From positions 1 to 21,166 of the forward strand of contig LRSR01014909.1 in NCBI GenBank assembly GCA_001579985.1: DNA of 21,166 bases. The letters run 5' to 3'. The stretch is from Hypsibius dujardini. Lineage: Eukaryota > Tardigrada > Eutardigrada > Parachela > Hypsibiidae. The notes under the pieces are model-generated. The model did not search any database. It had not been told where the DNA came from and saw nothing but the letters and a program-made list of their open reading frames with translations. A program made the position numbers and the translations under genes. Shown here piece after piece: positions 1 through 7,738 of the stretch; the stretch's first letter is position 1; every line of letters begins with the position of its first letter.

Positions 1-199
1 TACCCCTGCCCCGCCCCTTTTGCCCATTTCCGGGACCCTCCGTTGGATTAAATTCTGTCGCTGACTGTAGACCCATTCGATTGTACCTCGGTAAGGCAGT
101 CACACTAAAAAGATCTCACTGTCAGGTATGTCACTGCGAAAATGGTTTCACTAGAAACGTTCGAACGAAGCCGGAGACATTGACTGCAAATTATGAAGG
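1..199 (+). other. 5' flank of the GPCR gene
   Basis: No ORF, repeat or clear TATA box is visible. The GPCR start codon at 200 is the first ATG of the open frame. The region presumably contains promoter and 5' UTR, but no element can be named. Confidence 0.4.
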
Positions 200-3150
200 A
201 TGAATAACTCAACAAGCCCTGGCCCCGCGAGTGGTGCAGAATACTCTTTCACCTACAAGATTTTCGGCATCATTCTTATCCCGATCGCCCTGGGTGGTTT
301 CCTCGGCAGTATTCTATGCGTGTGGACCATCTGGAAAGGCAGCCACCATCGTCAAAGAATCTCTTCCAAACTTCTCTTTATCAACCTCTGCCTGGCAACT
401 TTTCTGTTCTGCGGTCTGGTCTGTCCGTTCCACATCTACGCGGAGATTGTCCAACGTGCCAGTCTCCTGGCGACACGTCGTTCCGGTCAAACCTTGTGCA
501 ACTTCTTGAGCTTCTCACATTTCACCACCTTAACGGCTTCAGCCTACGCCCACTCGGTGATCGCGGTGAACCGACTTTTAGCGGTGGTCATTACTGGAAG
601 GCTTCACGCCCTTGCTAAGTCCAAATGGTATGCGCTATTTCGATGAGCAAATTAGTTTGAATGAGGGTTCGGTCCTCGTCGGTTCGGACCTAAAATAGTT
701 CAGGTGTTATTGGTTTGATACCCAAGCTACTTCACTGGTTGGTTCGGACCTGAAACTAGCTCAGAAGTTATTGGTTTGACACCCAAACTAGTTCACTGGT
801 TGGTTCGGACCTGAAACTAGTTCAGGTGTTGTCGGTTTGTCACCTAAACTAGTTCACTCATTGGTTCGGACCTGAAACTGGTTCAGGTGTTGTTGGTTTG
901 ACACCCAAACTAGTTCACTCATTGGTTCGGACCTGAAACTAGTTCAGGTGTTTTGGTTTGTCACCTAAACTAGTTTACTCAAAGTTTCAAAGGCCTGGTT
1001 TCAGACTTGGTTTAGCTTGAACCTCAGACTAGTTTGGTTACACTGGTTTTTCGCCCGTGCCGGATTGTCTCAAACTAGTTTAAATTGCTTGGAAACTGTT
1101 TTGCCAAACTCGTCTCGGAATTTACATTGTATTTAAAGGCCTGTTTCAAACCAGTTTGGTAGACTGGTTTTGCACCCTTTCGATACTGCTGGTCAAATTT
1201 TCAATTGGTTTAAGCTAGTTGATCAAACCATTCGCATTCGTATATTCCCTAGGTACATAGGTTCGCTGATCGCCCTAACATGGATCGTGTCAGGAGCGAC
1301 CTTTGCCCCACCCTTGTTCGGCGGAGGTGGTGCGTACGGCTTCTCGGTGGACAGTATGAAATGCTCCTTCACTGCTTTGTTTTCACCTACCTACGTGATC
1401 ATGTATAAGGTCATCAACTCTTTGGTTCCGTTTGTGATTATGGTCGTCTGTTATGTTTGCATCTTTTGGACGGTCTTCCTCTCGAAGCGCCGTGTGTTGG
1501 ATCGACGTCAGCTGCAGGCTGCGGGAATGAATCCGGTGATGGCGGTTAATGAGAGTCGTTCCGCCATGAGGGAAATCAGAGTGACGAAGATCGCCTTTGT
1601 CACCTGTGTGACCTTTTTTGCCTGCTACCTCCCGAGTGCGGTGTACGGGGTCTCGGGCAGGACGCGGCAGGAGCTGCAGTCACCGTTGGGGATTGGATTA
1701 AATTACCTCTGGTGGACAGGTGATGGACGACTAGAAGGTTCTCCGATATTTTTACCAGACAGAAAGGAGCTCAAAATTTAAATTTCGTTCTGAAGCCTCC
1801 CTCCAAACGCTTTTGCGATACTCTTTGGGGAAGGTCTGAAAAGTGCCCTATTGGGGAACGTTTTGCTATTGCCCGCCTTAAGGTTCGCCGTCATAACTTT
1901 TGTGAAGGGTCAAAGAAATTTGAAAGTTTTTAAGCACAGGGATAAAATTGTTGAATGAGCTATCAAATACACAAATGGTTTGTCGATAGCTCTAATACAA
2001 CGTCCAGTGCGTCGTTCCAAAGTTTGTCAAAGTAAAAACGTCCATTTTTCGTCAGGCTTCTTTCATCCTTATTCATTCTCCTTGACAAAAATGACTGTGA
2101 ATCTGTTTTTGATTCTAAACAAACCAGGTTAAAAAATGACTAAAAAGTCGAATTTTTTTAAGATGATGTTGAAATTGCAGGAGGCCAAGGTTCAATCAGC
2201 TTGTGAATGACTGCAGTAATCATGAATTAATAACTCTTCTTAAAAATTAAATTAATTAAATTAAAACATTTCTTGGCACACAAGATTCTGCCAAAATATC
2301 CGGTGAAAAGAGTAAAGACCTCCTGTAGCCGTGATAAAAGCTGCTTTCAATAACAAACTCCACAGGAACTACCGTTGGAGGCACGCGGGTATTCAGTGCC
2401 TGAAGGTAGCCTTAAGGGAAATTCGCTGCATAAAAAACGGCCTTTTGGACCCTTAGCCTAATCGTCATGTTCTCTCTTCCTCTTAAAAAAATGCCCTATT
2501 TCATAACCGTATAATATAAAAATGGGACGCTTATCGTCTGAAAAAATCAATTCGAAATTGTTTTTCGTATTCGTTTTTCTTACTTTTTTGAATGTGTTTT
2601 TCTTCTTGCGACTTGATCGTGGCAAAGATAAATACTCAAAGTACTTATGGTGCTAAACTGGTGAAAGGCATTTTCAGGTGCCGGTAAACGGCGAATTTCC
2701 CTTAAAATAACCCTGTAATCGGCTCTGTTATGGATCGACCTGCACGTTTTCAAAAGAAAAAGGGCATCTGGCTTTGATGAATGAGTTTCGACCTTTTGAA
2801 GTTTAACCCCACGGCAAACCCCTGGGAGTCCTGGTTTCGGTCTCTAAGGGGCCAGGCCTTAAACAGATTCACGCCGCGAGATACAAGGAAGGAAAGATAT
2901 AATGAGAATATTATCCTTTTCAGGGTGCGCCGTGAATCCACTTGTGTACGCTTACTTAAACGCGACAATGGAGAAGAGAACTACGGCTTGGCTGTCGGCT
3001 CGTACAGGATTTGTCAAGCGCAAGAAAGTGTCACCGGCTTACCAACCGTCGGGTACGGCAGCTGACAATGGAGTCAACACGTCAGTCAAATTGAAAAGCG
3101 GAGAAGGGTCACTGAGTTATTTAGTTGAAGCACGCAGAAAGGATCCTTGA
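200..3150 (+). CDS. Class A (rhodopsin-family) GPCR, Moody/Tre1-like, 3 exons, 373 aa
   Basis: The exons are 200-627, 1253-1719 and 2924-3150. All junctions are GT-AG and the phases close (AAA TG|G TAC; ACA G|GG TGC), giving 374 codons including the stop. The product is a seven-helix plasma-membrane receptor. The N-terminus has overlapping N-glycosylation sequons (NNST). TM1 is around KIFGIILIPIALGGFLGS, TM2 around LLFINLCLATFLFCGLVC, TM3 ends in AVNRLLAVV, TM4 is around SLIALTWIVSGATF, TM5 around VPFVIMVVCYVCIFW, TM6 around KIAFVTCVTFFACYLPS, and TM7 holds NPLVYAY, the NPxxY motif. A Cys at the start of TM3 and one in ECL2 (DSMKCSF) can form the usual class A disulfide. The DRY position reads N-R-L; insect Tre1 and Moody relatives carry NRY there. 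I infer the subfamily from that motif and the overall pattern. The ligand is unknown. A decayed paralogue lies at 14021-14689. Confidence 0.9.
671..990. repeat. 60-61 bp tandem repeat, about 5 copies, in GPCR intron 1
   Basis: The word GGTTCGGACC recurs at 681, 741, 802, 863 and 924, a spacing of 60-61 bp. Each unit contains a near-palindrome built on ACCTGAAACTAGTTCAGGT followed by a CACCCAAACTAGTTCAC-type half. The rest of the intron to 1252 keeps the same flavour (AAACTAGTTT, AAACCAGTTT) without clear periodicity. Similar words recur at 5680-5980 and 7200-7340. Confidence 0.85.
1720..2923 (+). other. GPCR intron 2, no internal gene seen
   Basis: This 1.2-kb AT-rich intron runs from ACAG|GTGATG to CTTTTCAG|GG. 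No conserved ORF, RNA gene or clear terminal inverted repeat was found. ORFs at 2750-3065 on either strand are shadows around the last exon boundary. Confidence 0.7.
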
Positions 3151-3198
3151 TCTACCTACACGCAATTCATGGTCACTGCATAAATGACATTAACATTA

Positions 3199-3734
3199 GG
3201 TATGGCAAAACTAAACTAAATTAAAAAAAATAAACTAAAGCTAAACTAAAATTTCGCGACTAAGTATATCATTGAGTAACCAGTATCATTATCATTAGTG
3301 GTTCATTATATCTTAATTGTCATCTTCTATTAGCTACTTTCATTATTATTCCATTAACCCTTGGCTACCTTGTTTCTCTCCCGTCTCTTGTCTTGTATGC
3401 TATATAATCTGATGGTGTTTGTATGCACAGTCCGTACAGTCTGTGATAATATTCTCTTTTCGTGCTTGCTACAAAACGTTTAGTAAATAACTTAATTTTT
3501 CGATTCTCGATCTTTTAGTCGACTAAAAAAAACTAAGCTAAACTTTTAGTTGCTACAAAAAATTGACCGGGAGAAACTAAAGAAAATCATAATTATTTCT
3601 GTAGTTAACTAATTGGACATCAACTAGACTAGAAGTTTTATTCTTTACAAGAAACTAAACTAGGAATCCATAATAATTAATTTTGATTCGACTAAAAAAC
3701 TATTTCGTCGAATAATTTTAGTTGTTGCCATTCC
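3199..3734. mobile_element. Non-autonomous inverted-repeat element (536 bp) with TA target duplication
   Basis: The left end reads TA|GGTATGGCAAAACTAAA and the reverse complement of the right end reads TA|GGAATGGCAACAACTAAA, so the ends are imperfect inverted repeats flanked by TA (3197-3198 and 3735-3736). The interior is AT-rich with many AACTAAA words and has no coding potential. A TA duplication fits Tc1/mariner-type mobilisation, which is an inference. The element begins 48 bp after the GPCR stop and contains an AATAAA hexamer at 3229-3234. Confidence 0.6.
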
Positions 3735-4087
3735 TAAGTGACACGCCAAGGCAGTGGACATGTGGAATTTGTTTTATTTATACCTTAAAGCTCTCCGCAC
3801 TTCTTCCCTTCATCTACTTCGTTATCATATCGTTTACTGATAACACGAAGACGTCGAAACATCTTCATATGGCAAACGATTTACACTGAAAAGATTTGTT
3901 AAGACAAATAAATGAGCGTCCTAGAGAATATCCACAAAATGCAGTGTTAAGTAAAATGACAAATAAAATCGAGGCAAGAAACAAACGAAACTCCTATAGA
4001 GCCCGAAACATAACGGAATCACCCAATATTTCCCCCAGAACATGCACAGAAATTGTTGATGACGTGAGAAACAAAAAAGGAAAATGG
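3735..4087. other. Tail-to-tail intergenic region / 3' UTRs
   Basis: This lies between the GPCR gene (plus strand) and the end of the two-TM gene (minus strand). A 70-codon plus-strand ORF at 3896-4108 has low-complexity basic and polar composition, recalls no family and overlaps the neighbouring last exon antisense, so it is not called a gene. Confidence 0.5.
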
Positions 4088-6527
4088 CTAAGAACTTCTA
4101 AGGAATAACTTGTCCATGATCAAGCGAACTTTACAGTGATCCTCCTTGGTATGGAGTTGGCAGTAGTCCTCGGCCAAAACTGTACAATACTGAGGCTTCT
4201 CACCAGGTTTCCTCTGCGCGGGATTGTCAATAAACACCAATCCAGCTCCGTAAAAGCCATCCTGCATGCCTTGTTGGTCGATTTCTAACCGCTGAAAATA
4301 TGACAAAAATGCACGACAAACCAGGAAAGAGACGTTCAACCGAAAAGCACCCCTGAAAAGCACCGCTGAAAAGCACCACCAACCTTGCATGCATTGTCAA
4401 ATGTGGTTTCATATGTCTTCTTATCCGGTTTGCTGAATTTGTACCGGAATGCAAAGGGCTCCCGTGTGCCAAAGTTTTCCTTCAACCCAAAACGGTCGGA
4501 CTCATCCAGTTTCAACTGCTTTTCGTGGATCATTTCGTCCAGTACTGGCAAACTGCTCGGCGACCCGGGATCGCCGCATGGCAGTTCCGTCACCACATTG
4601 AACGCCAACTTCTGTCCGCCCTTATTCTCCAGCGTCAGTTCGCCGTAGAAGAGGAATTCGCTGTCGCCAATGTTCGGAGGTATCCACACGTCTTTGACCT
4701 TATACATATTGTCCAGTTCGTCGATGAGATAGTGGTCATGAGTATTGCGGATGTAAAAAAAGCACCTGTCAGACATATAAAGACTTCTTACTCACGAGAT
4801 CGAAATGTCCAATTTGGTTGGGAAAAAACTTACCACAGGGACAAATTTTGAAGTGGTCAACAAGTGTGGTGGGTTGGCTGGTTGAGTTTACCTGAGACAT
4901 TCACTGTTTGAGGCAGCCATCAAATAGTCATCTCCCTTTAGCTCCAGAATTTGACGATGAATCTGTTCGGCCACTTCTGGATATCGATAAGATGGAACGT
5001 TATCCCTTGGTGTGGTGTATCTACAGTAGTGTGCGAAATGTTAGTTGCCGTAAGGCAAAATTGATCGAAACAGGGTGGGGTGAATTCTATGCGTAAAATG
5101 CGTGAAATGAAGCCCTTGAACGTACGCAATGTTGGTACAGGTGGCGTTAAGTAGAGGTGTCTTCGGATTGCGAATTTCCCCGGTGTCTGCTTCCGGATCT
5201 GCCACGGCAGACTGATCATTGACCGAGGACATCTCACGTAAGTCTGTCGCATTAAAAAAAAGGGAAACCCAGCTTTTAAAACAGAATGTATCTAGCAACA
5301 AAGTATCCAGTATACTGTAAAGGTCTTTGGGTTTTCACTTACAGTAGACGTTGTCCGTGGGCCGTGTGAAACTATATATAAAAGGGCATGACACATGGTT
5401 GCGGTTGACTTCACATTTTCGAAACCAATGTTTTGTTGACGTGAACAATTAAGAGAACAGTTTTTCCTTCGACAGGGCTTAATCTATGCTTTGGTGAGAG
5501 GTAGGGAACTGGGTAGAGTATAGTGTACCTAAAACATTGTGTACCGTCACTGCCAAAACAAAAGTTCTGTCCTAAGCTAATGGTTCGGGAAACTGTTTTG
5601 AATCAGCAAAATTTTAGAAACTTCTCTAGCCTAACACACTCATATCTCTTAGATGGGCAAGCCTTGCTTTGATGGTGAAGGCCAAACTAGTTTGGATGGG
5701 ATGTGATGAGTTTTGGTTCTTACAATTAGTCTTGGTTCGGTTTGAACATCAAACTGGTTTTAGTATTGTAATGATTTGCCAGCCAAAGCAGTTCGCAGTT
5801 CGGCTCAAACTGATTTGGATTGGTTTGAAAGCAGTTTCGTAAACCAGTTTAGGGCCTTAATACATAGAGCTGGTTCAAACCAGTTTGGGCCGATCTGGTT
5901 TGGCCCCCTAGCCAGTTCGAGTTCAACCAAATCGGACCAAATTATTTAACCAAATTGCCTAGTTCAAACTGGTTTTTTAAACCATTACCATCTCTTACGC
6001 CGTACCGAAGCCGATCACGTATAGATGAAATCTCTTGTGAATCAACCAAATTCGTAATTTGGGTCAACTGTGCGAGTATCTGCAGCACCTTCAACTGAGC
6101 TTCACTGGCATTCCTGAAATCTGAGAGGGAGTAAAAGGAAAGTTTTGAAGAAAATGAGTCAGTTGTAGTGCATAAGCCTTAATAATATGCAATGGCACTT
6201 ACCGGACGGCTGCAGATCCCCACAACAGCAGGAGCATCGCGCCAGGCACTTTCTCAGGCATCCCACTTCGCGGTAACAGAACGGCCACAGCGCCTGCACC
6301 AAGCTCGCAGCGCTCTTGATGAGCAACGCAATGGCCGCCGCGTCGAAGGAGTACGCGGCCCAGTATTTCTGATGGAGCGCGCCGCTCTGCTCCAGCGCGA
6401 TCCCCGCCAGGAAGACGGAGACGCTGAGGATGAGGTAGATGATGAACTTGATGAGTAGCCAGCCCTGCTTCCAAATGACGAAACGGCAAAACCGCGCACA
6501 TCTGCTTCTGGGACTAGGCACGGCCAT
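4088..6527 (-). CDS. Unrecognised two-pass membrane protein, about 7 exons, about 433 aa
   Basis: Exons in minus-strand order are 6527-6203, 6120-6006 (or 5999), 5371-5343, 5243-5126, 5020-4892, 4765-4384 and 4291-4088. Phases agree at five of the six junctions. The second donor is uncertain: the better-looking site (GGC|GTAAGA at 5999) breaks the frame, whereas CG|GTACGG at 6006 keeps it and gives 1302 nt. The ATG at 6527 sits in CCATGG. Visible features are a basic N-terminus, TM1 at about residues 23-45, TM2 at about 59-80 and then a Cys-rich stretch at about 84-104 containing CSCCC. Next comes a Gln/Leu-rich helix (EAQLKVLQILAQLTQ). The C-terminal half of roughly 230 residues looks soluble and beta-rich, with motifs such as DELDNMYKVKDVW and several Cys (YCTVLAEDYCQ). 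I do not recognise the family and assign no function. Confidence 0.75.
5640..5998. repeat. AAACCAGTTT-rich repeat DNA in intron of the two-TM gene
   Basis: Words such as CCAAACTAGTTTGGA, AAACTGGTTT, AAACCAGTTTGG and GTTCAAACTGGTTT recur in both orientations with little strict period. The composition matches the intron 1 repeat of the GPCR gene and the block at 7200-7340, which suggests one dispersed family. No exon was found here. Confidence 0.6.
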
Positions 6528-6650
6528 GGAAAGCTCTTAAAAGCTCTTTACGGGAGCTAGAAATGGGTTGAGAGACTTGTATGCGGTCCCTGCAAACCGC
6601 GAGGGCCAACTTCCTTCGACCATCAATCGCGCGTTGGGTTGGTAAAACAC
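6528..6650. promoter_or_regulatory. Short divergent intergenic region
   Basis: Only 123 bp separate the minus-strand start codon at 6527 from the plus-strand ATG at 6651, so any promoters for the two genes must overlap or lie inside neighbouring sequence. It contains a direct duplication AAAGCTCTTA / AAAGCTCTTT near 6530-6550. No TATA box is evident. Confidence 0.35.
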
Positions 6651-6977
6651 ATGTGTGCCATGAGTCACCCGAGTAAAGGGACCGCGTGGCTCTTTATCGC
6701 GCTGTTTCTGTTTGCATTAGTGGTGGCTGTCCACAATCCCACTATCGCAGAAACTTTGGCGCAAGTTGCAAAACAATTGTGGACTAATGACGACAACTTA
6801 AACGACGACATCGCAAGGGGTTGTGAAGGACGAGGGTTTGGAGGGCGATGTCTAGGGAGGGTGCTGGTGTCGACGGCCGAGACGATGCAGAATCGAAGGG
6901 GTCGAAGATCTACGCGAGGGTTCGACGAGTTCTCCACCGTACACACAATCAGGGATGATGGACTCTCTCATGATTAA
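6651..6977 (+). CDS. Putative small secreted or membrane protein with a Cys-x8-Cys loop
   Basis: This single open frame gives 108 aa from the ATG at 6651, or 105 from the ATG at 6660. Residues around TAWLFIALFLFALVVAV form a clear signal peptide or single membrane anchor. The remainder is hydrophilic, with the loop CEGRGFGGRC followed by LGR. A strongly basic stretch (NRRGRR) then precedes an acidic tail, a layout seen in small peptide precursors. The eight-residue Cys spacing and the Phe inside the loop recall elevenin-type neuropeptides, but the other signature residues are missing, so I do not call it elevenin. It may be only the first exon, or a chance ORF. Confidence 0.4.
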   Translation: MCAMSHPSKGTAWLFIALFLFALVVAVHNPTIAETLAQVAKQLWTNDDNLNDDIARGCEGRGFGGRCLGRVLVSTAETMQNRRGRRSTRGFDEFSTVHTIRDDGLSHD

Positions 6978-7738
6978 TCCTATTCTGTTGAGGCGACGAC
7001 CCATCTTCCTGGTTCGCCGAGCCAAACGTAAGGGAAAACCCCTTCAACTAAAAGCAGTTTATTATCACAACTCTTTAAATGATAAAACTGAAAAGCGAAC
7101 ACAGGGTTGATAGATGTACCGTTAGAAACTGCTTGAAAACGCGGGAATCTGCAACATAGGCGAGGAATTAATGTGAAATGGGACGATCTAAGGACCAACT
7201 GGACTGTTAGGTTCAACAGCGGCGACCGGTTTCAAACCGGCGTAAACCGGTTTACTCGGTTTGGCAATCAATCCGGTTTGGCCTTCAACACGAACAAAAG
7301 TCGTAACCGAGACGAACCGGTTCGAACCGTTGCCATACAGTATCCAACACAAACCTAAATTTAGAGGCTTTAAAACATTTTCAGACCATGTCAGAGCTCC
7401 AGGTTCAATCTTGGAGATGTCATCGTACCTGAGCCGGTAGATACATATCCTCCGAATAAACACCCACTGTGTACGCTTATCGCGGACGATATCAGTTTGC
7501 TCTGTCACTCATACTGTACAACCATCATCGATGCGCTTGCACAAACTCACGTAAATCGCGGGAAGGGACTTTGCTCTTGAAATCAATTCAGCGCATGCGT
7601 AGGGAATGTAGAATTCTGCTACTACTGCTGCTGCTGAGGTCGCGGAAAGAGGTCCTTTGATACAGACATTACGGAATACTTCGTGACCGGATTCGTCCTT
7701 CGTCGGGCCCGAGTAACAGCTTTTTTAACACCGCCAAG
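6978..7738. other. Intergenic region with an AAACCGG-rich repeat
   Basis: Positions about 7200-7340 hold repeated GGTTTCAAACCGG, AAACCGGTTT and GGTTCGAACCG words, a relative of the blocks at 671-1250 and 5640-5998. The rest shows no gene. A short (CTG)n-like run lies near 7617-7637. The last bases before 7739 are the presumptive 5' UTR of the next gene. Confidence 0.5.

Noticed and set aside
671-990. CRISPR-like array because of regular 60-bp spacing
   Set aside because: Unit and spacer are equally conserved, so it is a tandem minisatellite, and the context is a eukaryotic intron.
3896-4108. 70-codon plus-strand ORF
   Set aside because: Low-complexity composition, and antisense to the end of the two-TM gene.
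6192-6501. Overlapping ORFs on both strands over exon 1 of the two-TM gene
   Set aside because: Shadow frames of a GC-rich coding exon; only the minus-strand frame from 6527 has TM helices and a phase-consistent donor.
6696-6720. Calling the small ORF elevenin
   Set aside because: Only the Cys spacing and one Phe fit; the rest of the family signature is absent.
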